Part shown: piece after piece, positions 12,279-24,796 of the stretch
Numbering within the stretch: the stretch's first letter is position 1
Layout of the letters: each line of letters starts with the position of its first letter
Assembly (NCBI GenBank): GCA_019426215.1
Contig: CM033408.1
Coordinates: forward strand, 28,933,953 to 28,997,952
Length of the DNA stretch: 64,000 nucleotides
Reading direction: 5' to 3'
Origin: Buddleja alternifolia
Taxonomy: Eukaryota; Streptophyta; Magnoliopsida; Lamiales; Scrophulariaceae
The notes under the pieces: model-generated
What the model was told of the DNA's origin: nothing
Databases searched by the model: none
The model's input: the letters and a program-made list of their open reading frames with translations, nothing else
Position numbers and translations under genes: made by a program

Positions 12279-12411
12279 GGTAAATTCTTGGTTGGGCCGA
12301 GACCACAACCGTCGGATCAGCCAAAGGTGGGGTGAAATTGCTAAATGACCCCCCCCCCCTTATTTGGGGATCCGACGGCTGTGACGGTCTCGGCCCAGCA
12401 TAAAATTGCCC
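12279..12411. mobile_element. 133-bp MULE-like MITE with 9-bp TSD
   Basis: The two halves are inverted copies carrying GGGCCGAGACC and CCGTCGGATC. The ends read GGTAAATTCTTGG and, reversed, GGGCAATTTTATGCTGG. The exact 9-bp duplication GGGTAAATG lies on both sides (12270-12278 and 12412-12420). A run of C sits at the hairpin loop. It belongs to the same family as the element at 48364-48506. Confidence 0.9.
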
Positions 12412-12489
12412 GGGTAAATGCATCAAAAAGATCCATATGATGTTTAATTTTCTATCAAACATCATTACTCACGTGCACGACTTGTTATA

Positions 12490-13088
12490 TTTTTTTTTAA
12501 AGGAAAATCGATTTTATATATCATTCAATCGAAAGTTTACAACGCCTGAAAAAATACAATTCATATCGACTCAAACGATGTAGTAAGAACATCTGAAACA
12601 CCAACTATCCAGTTCTTGAAGATAATAAATCTTAAAAACTCACAAACTAACACAAGAAAATTCTTGTGCAACTCCTATTCAAGGAGAGAAAAAACTCTCA
12701 TTCGAGATAGAAAACAAACTCTCATACGAGAGAGAAAATAAAGTACTAAATAAAATATCTAAAACGCTATATAAATTTAAAAACTTAAGTGTCACCCATC
12801 TTCATCTCGTCAAATTTGTCTCTATCTCTTTAGATCCATATTCGTCTCGTTAGATTTGGAGATGTGTTTTTAGATCCACATCCATCTCGTTAGATTTCAA
12901 GATGTGATGTACAATTTGAAGAAGGGTGCTCCAACCCAATCCGCCGACGATGGTGGTGGTAACAGTGGTGAAGTAGAGGACTGCTTCACCAAGCCATCAC
13001 CGGGGGATAAAGATAGAAAATAAAAGAAAGCTTGGGTTTAAAAAGAGACGAGAAGAAAGAGGTAGAGAGAGAGAGAGAGGCGTTCTCT
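12490..13088 (-). mobile_element. Poly(A)-tailed retroposon of unknown parentage, copy 1
   Basis: It is flanked by the exact 19-bp direct repeat ACGTGCACGACTTGTTATA (12471-12489 and 13089-13107). Read on the minus strand it starts with a CT-rich leader, passes a GC-richer segment (GATGGCTTGGTGAAGCAG, GTCGGCGGATTGGGTTGG) and ends with a poly(A)-type tail next to the TSD. A second copy lies at 52938-53453. It has no reverse transcriptase, no long frame, and no convincing Pol III A/B box pair. It could be a SINE-like family, a LINE-derived short element or a repeatedly retroposed mRNA. Copy 1 holds an extra 40-bp internal duplication (12832-12866 and 12872-12906). Confidence 0.8.
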
Positions 13089-13107
13089 ACGTGCACGACT
13101 TGTTATA

Positions 13108-16100
13108 AAAAAGCTGATTTAAGAATTCAAAACACAATTTTGACCATAAATCGAAGTTTCCTTTTGAAGAGGGTTCTTAATATATTAAATATTAAAAACT
13201 ATCCGGAATCATTTTGAAAGCCCTAAAAACCCCTAAAAAATATTTGTATATCCAAAAATTTATGAAAATATTTTCAATCTCAAAAATCCATTTTATAAAC
13301 TTCTCATTCCAAAAAAAATTCAAAAGTTAGGAGACTAAATTACCCTTCATTTAATAAATTAATAATGGATCCATTGATTTTTTTATCAAAATATTTCTAT
13401 TCTAAAATTTTATAATTGGTATCGTGATAATATGAATTTTATTTTTTAATGTTAAATAATAAATTAATTTTATATAACTTATTTTTTATGTTAATTTGAT
13501 AATTATCTAATTTTTTTATTTTATAAGAAGCTTAAAAAAATCTGAAAATTTAAAATTAGTATCATTATCAATATAAAAGTTCTAAATGAATAAATTTCTA
13601 CACGCAACTACAATTAATCAATATTTAATCTAAAAAGTTACGGACAATTAAGTCTATTAATTTATTAACCCTAAATATTGGGGGTTTTGAAATGAAAAGT
13701 TGGTGGAATAAATTCTATGAAGTTTTGGATATAAAAATTTATTTTAAGGGTTTTTAGTAATTTTTCCTAAAACTGAAGAAATATGCAGAAAAAATAATGA
13801 AAAAGAAAGCGTGTTATACAATTTGAGCATACCCACTACAACTTTAATTATTTTTTCCAATCAATTATGTTACGTGTTTTTCTTGTTTGTGACGGTAAGT
13901 CAAAATGATTATTACCTTCCTAACTTGACAAGTTAATACTCAATACCGAAGCATTTAAAATTAAAACCAATTACACATATGTATATTACTTCAGAGAATA
14001 GATATAGTAAACTTAAATGGTATAGTAATATATTTAATTAGCATTAAGTTTGTAATAATGTGTCAAGAAAACCCCACAAGGAAGAAATTGAACTAGAAGC
14101 CCCTAACACTCAAAATTCATAATATCAATCAATAATTCAAATGTAAATAATTTTAAAGAGTTTTGCTAGAAAGTTAGAAAAATTAAATAGTCTTGTAGAA
14201 ACATGAAGCAACAATGCGGATTCGTTGGAAATAAAAGAATTTCTAAATCACACTTTATTTTAGTTGTTAACTTCAAAAGAGAAATATTTCCATATTAAAC
14301 TTATGAATATTTAAGTCATCAATTAAGGCCGAATAACAAACCAAATTACTTGAGATAGAAAGCTAAAATTCGCTTGAGTTAGGTTTAATTTGTTAATATT
14401 ACATATCAACATTGAACACTTTTTTTTTGTTCGATGAATTTTAAATCTGCTTGATTAGACACAAAAATTTTTTTGCAAAAAAGTCAAATCACTCGACTCG
14501 TATTTGATTCAATTAATAATGAAACTAAACTCAAACATCAAATTTGTAGATCAATAACAAGTCAAATAAACTTAAATAATATCTCATTCAATTCGACTCG
14601 GTTTTATTAAAATCTCATCTATGACTATTGGTGAGTTTATTTTTGTTAATAAAGAGAGAGATATCACACAAAAGGTTTAGGCATAGTAATTCTTTTATAG
14701 GAAATTGCTTTAGTTTTTCTAGCAAGTTTATACTACTTGCTAACTACATATGGGCCTAAACTGAAAAACCTATTTATGGAGCGAAAAGAGTAGTCCATTA
14801 AGTTCTTAATGGGCTGGAAATGAAAGTGGTCCAAGTCTTTAGATGGAAATGAGTGTATTCACAGCCCATGGAGACCTAATTATGTGTTAAGACTTAAGAG
14901 TAAGACTGAATTAAAGTGTTACCTTTAAATGTTTAAAATTATAGAACAAATTAAATTAGTTAAAAAATGCTTGTTAGATAGAATTTCAACTACAAATTTC
15001 CCTTGTTTTTGTTTTATTTAGCTCAAAAATTTGTTATTTATATTTCACGATTAAGAGTGAATTTCAAATTTTGGTATTACCTTCATCCCACAGAAGACGA
15101 CGTTTTTATTGACGTACTTGACTTTTACTGATAAATAGAAAAAATCAAATTTTGACACATAAATTGCCCTCTCTCAATGTGTAAAACCCATTCGGTAGCA
15201 TAATGCATATATAATAAAAAGAAAATGCACTTAAAATAAAATCATATATTGATTAAGTAGGAAGAATTATTATATTAATTGTCACTTAATTGGATTCTTA
15301 ACATAATATAGTGATTATAATATGCAAACAAATATGTACCACATTACCTCCTTAATATAAATAAGAGAACATAACAAGACTAGTATCTAGAATATGACAA
15401 ACATTTTGAGACAAATAAATATTTAAATGGAGACATCCTTTTGCGGGAAATAGTGCATTTATGGGGATGGACGATCCGTATTTGTCAATAATTTCCATAT
15501 AATAGAGAAAAATATATTCTATAGAGTTAGAAAAATTGTATTGGATGAGTTGTTTTTAGAGAAAATGTATAATGATAAATGTCGATGTGATATATCTCTT
15601 TCGTGAAAATTGTTTATATATGATGTCTTTTTTTTTGTGTGTGTGTGAGAGAGAGAGATGTGTATGAAGAGGGTGTTGTTTTATAAACAGTTGTATAGAA
15701 ATTAATTTGGATATCATCTTACATAAATATATCATTGAATTCAATGATCTAGGCATCAAAATATAGGTAAATGGATATTATTTCATATGTCGTGTCATTT
15801 CAAGGTAGGATATGTGATTAGATGCCAGATTATACCCTTTTAACGGTTGGTGAATTATTTAATTTTGAACAGTAATAAAACTATTTATCCTTCTTCTTTC
15901 AAGATATTTTCCGAAAATTGACCATCTTTTTCCAAGTCTTGAAAATATAGGAGGAAATCTGAGGTTTTCTTTTGAAATTTCTCCATTAGAAAAACATCCA
16001 TATTAATTTTATAGAATACTCTCTTTTTAAGATGAACATGTCATCCAATTAAAACCTTTTAAATTTCATGTTTAGATCTTATTACGTACGAATAAATTAT

Positions 16101-16695
16101 ATATTGCGTCTCGGTAAAATCACAATTACCTATATGCAATTAGTTCTATATAAAACAATCATACTTAACAATTCTGGTTATTGCACGACTTCATGTCCCG
16201 AAATTTATACAAACAACCATTCGAGTCAACGGACAAAATTATTGCACTGGTACGTCGTAGCAAGTGGGAGAGGTAGCTTTCATCCTAAGTTGGAATCATA
16301 ATTTTCAACTTGTGTTGCTACCCAAAAAAAGTTGAACATGAGTCGTGAATTTCTTTAAGTAGACAAATTCCATCTGAATACTGTAAAGAATTTTCAGATT
16401 TCTTTTCCTATGAAATTAATTTAATTTTAAATTCAAAACGAAGGGGTATATCCTAAATATCTAATCTGATAAATTTGAATTGATAATCATAATCCTGAGC
16501 TATAAATACTCTATTTAACTCCATACAAAATATATTTTTTTTGAGGCTTTTGTTATTCGACTCAATTAATGGTCCCAAAAGCAAAAGGCCCCTACCTAAT
16601 TAATTTAATGAAAATGACATACGTTTTCTTTTCTTCTCTTGATGAAGTAATGCATGTATCAATATTTCAAAGTAGAGATATCAAATAGATTGTAA
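13108..16695. other. Intergenic; only weak repeats
   Basis: Very AT-rich. About 14330-14620 resembles the 'CTCG/TTTGAG' dispersed repeat in degraded form (CTCGACTCGTATTTGATTC, ATCTCATTCAATTCGACTCG). A short (GT)n(GA)n run lies near 15637-15659. No gene is recognised. Confidence 0.45.
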
Positions 16696-16937
16696 AGTTA
16701 GAGTGCACGTATTAAAAGAACTAAAGAAGCGTGTCGGATATTTAATGAGATTATTTGAAATAGGAAGTCTACAATCAAGAGTTTTAAGTATGTGTATATA
16801 TTACAAGCTAGTAAAATTAGAGGTGCACGTATTAAAAGAACTAAAGAAACGTGTCTTTAATGAGCTTATATTCCAAATAGGAAAGTCTACAATTAAGAGT
16901 TTAAGTACTTTTATATATATATATGACAAGCTAGTAT
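16696..16937. repeat. Tandem duplication, about 120-bp period
   Basis: GTGCACGTATTAAAAGAACT at 16703 recurs at 16823, and the rest of the unit (AAATAGGAAGTCTACAAT, AAGAGTTT, GACAAGCTAGTA) follows in the same order in both copies. The copies differ by small substitutions and indels, so the duplication is not recent. Confidence 0.85.
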
Positions 16938-17438
16938 AATTAATTTACTACCAAGTATTAATAATTAAGCAAGAATGTACATCAAATCATTTATTCTAAA
17001 ATTGCATTTCATTTCGTATTTGATTTCAATTAAAGATATAATGTATATAAAATTCACGTTACTCGTATATTTAAAAAAAAATTTTATACATATATCATAC
17101 AATAAACACCATCTCAAATGCGAGATGAAGCACCATCTTATCTGAAAAAGAAGATCTAGATGAATAAACGTGAGAGAGCTGTGCTCTAGTGCTCAACACC
17201 AGAGCTGTTGTATCGGACAAAACAACAATAATATTGATTTGTTGACCCGAAAATTGGATCTATCTAGCATGATCACATTCCATTGCCTATCTAATATAGT
17301 AATAAAAAAAAATATATTATTTTAGTAATATTATTATTACTACTACAACTATTATTATTATTATTATTATTATGATACTCCTATGAATTAATTGATGTCT
17401 TTTAACAAAAACAGTATATAATATGAAACGAGAAATTT

Positions 17439-17910
17439 AGGCTTTGTTTGTTTGTGTTTTCATTATACTTTTTTATTTTTATTTTCATCTGAAAATAGAA
17501 ATACACACTTTATACTATTTTTAAGTGAACAGATTCTCATTTTCATTCTTATTTTTACGTTTCCTTAAAAATTTCAATCATTTATTTAAAATTACATTTC
17601 ATATCAATTATCTCACATTTTCTCTCTCATCCACCCATCATCATCCTCTCTCTCCTCTCTCATTCACCTATCACCATCCTCTCTCTCCACTCTCATCAAT
17701 ATTCAACATCAAATTCAATATTATTCATCTAATCATTACTTTTCAATCATTTCACACATCACACTCACAAATTTCAATCATTTTCAAAAACACAACCAAA
17801 CACACCTATTTTTTTCACTTTTCTCACACGAAAATTATAAAACACATTCTCCCATACATTTTAAAAAATGAAGGTTAAAAATGAAATGAAAACACATACA
17901 AACAAAGCCT
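17439..17910. mobile_element. hAT-like MITE (AGGCTTTGTTTG family), 472 bp
   Basis: The ends are inverted: AGGCTTTGTTTGTTTGTG on the left, AGGCTTTGTTTGTATGTG when the right end is reversed. The interior is pyrimidine-rich on the plus strand. The same element, in opposite orientation, is inserted in a BXL intron at 41616-42106. No clean 8-bp TSD is visible. A long open frame inside is a by-product of the skewed composition. Confidence 0.75.
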
Positions 17911-18772
17911 TAATTTTTCAGGATTTAATTATACTGCGACATTTCCATTATAAGGGACGCTACCAATCTAGTGATCGAGACGGGACGGGACGGGACAAAA
18001 AGACGGTTGTCGCTACTAGACGGCGAAATGGATTTTGGAATTTATTAACATTCTCTAAAATTGGTACTATTAATAATCCCGCAAGTAATGAGGCCATTAA
18101 AAGAAATTTTTGAAAAATAGTTTTTTCGCATTGTACCTCTCAAAACCTAAAATTTCATGTTTTCTCCCTCTTTATTTATATTCGCCTCCTGGAACAAATT
18201 TATTTTGTACTGCTACCATCCCTTTTCTTTTGTACTGCTCGATGTGATTCATAGTTTCTTTTCTACCAAGTCAATATCAAAACTTTATTCTTTCACCAAA
18301 AGGAATTTTGTAAATGCATTGTATTGTCTGCACTGAACTAAGCAAATTTCGATAAAGGGCAACAACTTTATTGAATTGGTAGTACCCCAAATTAAACTAG
18401 CCTCTATATATTCTTATTTCAATTTGGAATGTTGGCTTGTCCTCTATCTAGAGTGACAATATTTCACTCTAGACAAGTTTGATCTCCTAAAATAAAAATA
18501 TTTTCTCAAAATACAATCTTACTTGGATTAATTATTATTATGGTGATAAAAACTCATGACCCTTATTCTACATGTAATTTGTAAATTTATATACATAAAT
18601 AATAGTTTGATTTTATGAGCTGGCAAATAAAACATCGCACTTCTGATGATGTAGCAAGTTACATGTAGCTAGAGCATTCATTTTATACTGAACTTCCATA
18701 ATATCCAATCAATTGTATGCAATCCATATCTAAAACACCAAGCTTTGATAATGACAATTAATCATAATACAA

Positions 18773-18805
<33 letters not shown>

Positions 18806-18885
18806 AGTGCTGGGATAGTTTAATAATTTTGGATAAATATTAATAGTTCAAATTAAACGACAAACTTTCTGTACGTACGGTAATT
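17911..18885. other. Intergenic, nothing recognised
   Basis: AT-rich, no recognisable gene. An (AT)n run lies near 18778-18806. Confidence 0.45.
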
Positions 18886-18889
18886 CTTT

Positions 18890-18976
18890 CCGTGGCCCAT
18901 CAGCGCCGCCGAGGACCGCCATGGCACTCCGCCGGGGTCCATGATCACGACGACGTCGTGTCCGTTCCGCTACTAA
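18890..18976. other. Isolated GC-rich island
   Basis: About 85 bp of GC-rich sequence with coding-like texture sit in strongly AT-rich DNA. A short minus-strand frame begins at about 18943 (MDPGGVPWRSSAALMGHG) and stops about 30 codons in. A palindrome CACGACGACGTCGTG lies at the right side. I cannot assign it. It could be a decayed exon or a captured fragment. Confidence 0.4.
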
Positions 18977-19099
18977 TCATTAAAGCGGCCTAGCTGTCGT
19001 ATCGCTTAGGAGTTGGACCACATTCACCCGCATTATATATATTGCTAAATAACTATCATAAGTTCATTATATATATATATATATATATACTATAATCAT

Positions 19100-19268
19100 A
19101 ACTAGAGATGGAGCGAGGGGCTCGTGTCCCCCTCAACTTTGAAAAAAAAATATTTATTGCCCTATAAATTTTTTATATTCAAAATTTCGCCTTATCAAAG
19201 TAAAAATATCAAGATTTTATCTCATTTTCTTTGTTTCGTCCCCAAACCAAAATCCTGGTTCCTTCCGT
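19100..19268. repeat. Dispersed repeat (GTCCCCCTCAACTTTG type), copy 1
   Basis: It has the same order of words as 54865-55082: a GGAG/GAGGG start, CCCCCTCAA(C/T)TTTGA, TTGCCCT, ATAAATTTTTTAT, AAGATTTT and AATCCTGG(T/C)TCC. The ends are weakly inverted. The class is uncertain; it may be a degraded MITE. Confidence 0.5.
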
Positions 19269-22200
19269 ATATGTTATGGTTTGATTAAACACGGCGACAA
19301 TGTTGCTATCATAAATCATAATCTTATGCTAAGGCCCTTAATTAAATACGATAATTAGGTGTTTCAAGAGTCGCAGTCCTAGTCTCAATGTGCTTCTTTT
19401 GAAACTTGTTCTTAATGAACAATTGTATTGCGTGGTATATATGAGCACTCTAATTATATATCTCAATAGATGAGTTTGAACATTTTGACATCAGTCATGA
19501 CGGAGTTAGGTTGATGGGCAAGATTTTTTATTATTGGAACATACACTCGTAACATTCAGTAATCGTTGTTGAGGTTATAGTACTATAATCTCTGAGTTAT
19601 TGCTTTATTTAACTGTTTGAGCACAACAATTGTCAACCGGTGCATATTCGACCACAACTATAGTTGTAGCAATGAATTGTTGTTTCTTACCATGCGTCAA
19701 CGTACTATAGCTGTAGCAATGAAGTGTTGTTTCTTACCATGTACGAGAACAATTTGTTACCTAAAAATTGACATGCATGGGAATGTAATGGTACTTCTTT
19801 GAAATTAAATGTAAAAGAGCACGTATTTATTAATTATTTATTTTCTCAACTTTATTACTTGTACATTTCTTAACATATTTTATATAGATGTTATGAGGGG
19901 TCCGAATTTAAATATCTTTTAACGAAGTGGACAACTCTTATGAGCTGATCCAACCTCTTTTGGCATATGTATTTGTATGCATATGTATGTATATATACAT
20001 TAAATTAGGTTGAAAATGGAAATTGTGCCACATGCAAAGTATGTCGTCAAATCTTCGTGAATATTGCGTAGTTGAATATGCATGATTGAAGTAGAATGAA
20101 TTGAATATACTCTTTATCATCAAAAAAATATAAAATTGGATATATTTTGTCCTTGGGTGATTATAATAATTCAACAAATGTCGGTAGTGAATTTGCTGAA
20201 CTTATTAGAACATTATAACAAATTGATTTAGCACACTCAAAGTAACATTTTAGTCACAAATTAATATAATTTGTGTTAATAAATACAACCCAAAATTTAC
20301 TTTGTATTTCATCTATATAGCAAGCACACGAAATACCTGACAAAGATATATATTGGTGCATTTTCCATCAATCTAATATATATTGCCTATACCATTTTCA
20401 ATAATAAAATTGTAAGAACACACATGCATATATTATATATACACTCCAATCAAGAATTTTTTTTATAATTGATTGTTTTAGAATATAGTGAAAATTCTCA
20501 TGTGTGACAGAGAAAATTTATTTGGATGTGACTTGTAAAATTCGAAGGATTAACATTTTATTTTGAAAAGACTTGTTTGGTTTGCTTGGTCTCAAGTTAA
20601 GACAGATAGTGAATTTTAAGAATGGAGCAATATTGACCTTTAAAAAATAACGTATGCTATTAAAATAAAGTTACAAATTAGAGGTTTTGGGATTTGGATA
20701 AGGTTGCTTGTTCAGAATATTTTATAAAATAATTTCAAAAGACGAGCTAACATTACCAGAAGTTTTTGCCCAAGTCAATTTGTCATGTTAAAATTGCCCT
20801 TTGCCATGGTCGAAAATGATTTGCCTTAGCTTTAGCCGTTGTATCTACAATAAGCATGGCCAAAACATTTCTCAAGACTTATAGTCATTGTCAATGTTGT
20901 ATTCATTGCAAGAACTATGGCTTTTAGCCATAATAAAAAAATACTAGATTAACATTTCTTTCACCACGACTATTTAAAATTTAAAATTAATTAATATTAT
21001 TTTCCACTTTGGCTGACGTCAGCATGACTATATGCACCTTCTACAACGGTCAAATTAGCCGTGAATTTAAATTGTTATAGACCACAACTTCAAATTATGA
21101 TTTATGTTTTTCATTGTCAATGTTTAATTTTTATGATCGAAATTGTGAAAATATATAATGACAACAATAATAAATCATGAGGAGGATGTTTTGGTAGGAT
21201 CCAAATAGTCTTAGCTAGACTTGTGTGCTGGATCCCATTTTGGACATGCCATACTCTTCCAACAAGGAATCTTTAGGCCTTAGGTTGTATGTGACAGCTA
21301 GATATACGAAATTGTTATTAAATTTTCTCAATCAAAAAAATTGTGGGCCTGTGTAATATACTTAAAAGAAAACATAATTACGTTGTTAGATAGATTCATT
21401 GTATTACTATTTAAGTCTAAATATTACAAACTTTGAATGAAATAAAATGACTGAGATTATCAGTTTACCAAAAGAAAATCAATTGTACTTAAATATATTA
21501 TCCTGACAAATAGATACGTATACGATATATTATATATTAATAGTAACAATTATCATTACGTGTATAGTCATATCTAATAGCAAGAATTTTTATGTTAGCT
21601 AGTAATCATAAATACCAGTTTCATTAAAAAATTATGTAGGGAGAAGAAGGTAGAAAACTATTTCTATTTTCATTAACTTGCAGTTTTGGATGAAAATGAA
21701 GGAGAATTATTATATTAGTGGAATAAGTCCAACATTTAAAATAATTAAACTTTATTTCTTGTTAATAATTTTGCCACATAAATTTCAGAAACGCGCCTTA
21801 ATTAGCTCACAAATTTCCCCCTCTATTTTTGTATTCGGGACACGAAGAAAAGGACATAGAAAAATACAAAAGGAATATATTATTATACTCTATATAATAA
21901 AGCAAATTAAATATATATACATATAGTAAGAGTTTAGAAGATTGCTTTCTCCACATGAAAATGCAGCAAAAAGACAGCACCGAAAAATTTCTACTTTGAT
22001 ACCAATTTCATTTTTTAGTGACCCGTGATTGTGCAACTTGCACTTGCACACTGTCAAGCACAATAAAAACTTTGCAATTAGGGTACAAGGTCCTATAATT
22101 TGTGGTTTGGGATTATTTGAGAAATTCACGACTAATACATATCGATCTGTTATATAATACATATCGTAAATTTTAAATATTAGCATTTCACGATCAATTA

Positions 22201-24796
22201 ATAACAATTTCAATCAGGTAACAATTATTATAATTAAAGTAGAGAAATACCAACACATATCACGAAAATGCATCGCTTGAAAACACTTATTATGATATGA
22301 ATTATAATGTATTTATTTGTGAAACTTCAAATAGAAATTGTATTATAGTAAATTGGTATATAATGCATAAAGAAGGTTAGTATAAGTGTTTATCTCCAAT
22401 TGTTTTAACCTTGTTAACATAAGAATACAATATAAACATAAATTGATCTATTAATAGAAATCTTAAAAGAATTTTTTCACATTGCTATTTATGAAAGATA
22501 TATATGAAGAAATTGTAACGTCCTATCAAAACATCAAGTTTTATCTTAATTGTTTTAAGAAATGCAAGTATGTTATTATGCTTAGGGTGTGGGGAATTCA
22601 AGTTAATTTCAAGTTGAAGCTTTTTAAGAAATACTAAAATAAAATATTTCAACAATGGTTTCAGAACGAGTCATTCTCATGAATTCTCCTAGTGATCATA
22701 AATATTTATGTGGTAGGATCGATATGAGATTCATCTTGTATGAGTAATTATTATAAGATCGAAATTTGGAATCTCAAAATTAAATAAGAATCGCTATGCT
22801 AAAATTATATATCAAAAACTGTTGTGATATGTCAAAATGAAATGATCTTATCCGAGGTAATTAGAAAGTGTTCATTGTGTCACATTTGTGGATACTTACA
22901 TTTTGACATATCCCTTTATTTCATTCGTTTTTTTGATTTTGTTACGAATATTCATTAATTTTGTACTAGCTAAATTGACTTCGATAAATGACTGAAAATA
23001 CAGAAGAGACTCTCAGCTTGTGACCCCTCATTCTAAGAGAGTGCCAAGAAAATATATCCGAATTATTTAATTCAAATAAAATAACTTTTTCTCTACTATT
23101 TTAAATCTTTTTTTTTTTTTGAACTCTCTACTAGGTTAAATCAATATCAATACATCTTGTCCCATCTTAGGGAATTAGGTGAAATGAATAACAAATAGAA
23201 GAAAATACATGAATACTATGATTTAAACTTTTGTTTTATCTTTAGAAAAGTGTTTTTAGAGGTTCAAGAAATAATCAATTTAATGTTGTTCATTTTCATA
23301 TAATTATTGGATAATATTACGTCATAAGTTAGTAATTACTAATTTATTTATTTTAGTTGTTTTTTTATTTACACCATAAAAGAAACTTATCTAATTTTCC
23401 CATCGGTGATATTGTAATTCACCTTCACTTCTAAATATATTCCAAGTATTTCAAATATACACAACTTTATTGGAAAAATAAAACAAATTCTTTCAACAAT
23501 AAAAAGGTGTGATCTCAAAAATCTAAAATGTGTAAAATGCATATACTATTTAATGAGACACACTTTAGAAAATTGTCCCACTTTCACTATATATGGCTTA
23601 GACTTAACATCGTAGAAGTTGGAAACATATGACAGGGGAAAAAACAAGGAAAAAAATTGGAAAACTGTTCACTTATTTAGATAAAATAAAAATGCATATA
23701 TATTACGAGGTATAATGCACGGACATTTCGAAAAATTATCTCGTGCAGTGTCGCACACTCGTCGCGTCCGTATCCAACTATTGAGAGAAAGAAAAAAATA
23801 AACATGAGCAATTGTATCTGACACGTATCCGTGTACGAATTTTATTTAAGAATTGACGTGTAATATGTCCGTATCCGTGCAATCATATATTATGCGTCAA
23901 TAACACGGTGAATCAGGCGGGCCCATCTGTAACAAACCTGAGTAGGCCAAAAATGACAGCTGGTAAAAAAGGGTGACTTAAGCCTAAAGTCACCGAGCAC
24001 TTCTCAAGCTCACCGACCAATCACGGGCCGCATGAATCCTTCACAGTTTCACTGCAACTTCTAACTTATGATTAGAGAGAGACAGAGAGACAGAAATCCA
24101 ATTATAATTTTACTTCCCGCCACTGCGTGCTTCGGGCTGTTATCGGCTCGGCTCGGCTCGGAACGTCTACTAGCCACTTACAAATTATCACCGCCTGTAA
24201 ATTATGAAGGGGTAAAAATGGAAAATACCGAATGATATGGTAAATATCCGTTGCACTAATATTGTAGACAGGCATGGATCTAGGATTTACTTATTGAGGG
24301 CCGGAGTTATCAAAGTAAAATATTTGACAATATTTGTATATAAATTTTAATTTTAATTTTAATAGATACTAAAATATAATTATAATGTATAAAATAAAAA
24401 GTGATTTTCAATCAAGATCATAGTAGTTTTTGAACTATATAAACAAATTTTTAGAATAATTATCGAACTTTATTCAACATTTCTGAGTACCTATTTTCTT
24501 ATGTTTACACATAAAAATAGGGTATTAAACTATAATATGAACCCAATTTCTCATATGAATACTCATTGTGTTTAAATATTATACTATAATCAAGAGCTTT
24601 ATGATTAATGTTTGTTTTATTAGTAAATATATTTATTTTTTTGTAATATTTTTCATCGTACTTGATTTTTTGTCTCATTCTATCTGGAGTTAATGATTTT
24701 GTCTATTTTATTATTATATGCAAGCAATCAGTTAAAAAAATAATAATTCGTTGTTCATCATAGATCAATGTACAATTAATTGGAATCAACAAATAG
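19269..24796. other. Long gene-poor intergenic stretch
   Basis: No protein family is recognised in either strand. About 20755-21130 has repeated TGGC/GCCAT-type words and could be a transposon remnant. About 23715-23890 has several GTCCGTATCCGTG-like words typical of a degraded repeat. 24130-24170 is a small GC-rich patch. From 24268 a 'GGATCTAGGATTTACTTATTGAGGG' type motif precedes the LTR element. Confidence 0.4.

Noticed and set aside
17525..17878. 117-codon frame rich in Ser/Phe/His
   Set aside because: It lies wholly within the pyrimidine-rich interior of a hAT-like MITE; low-complexity composition explains it.
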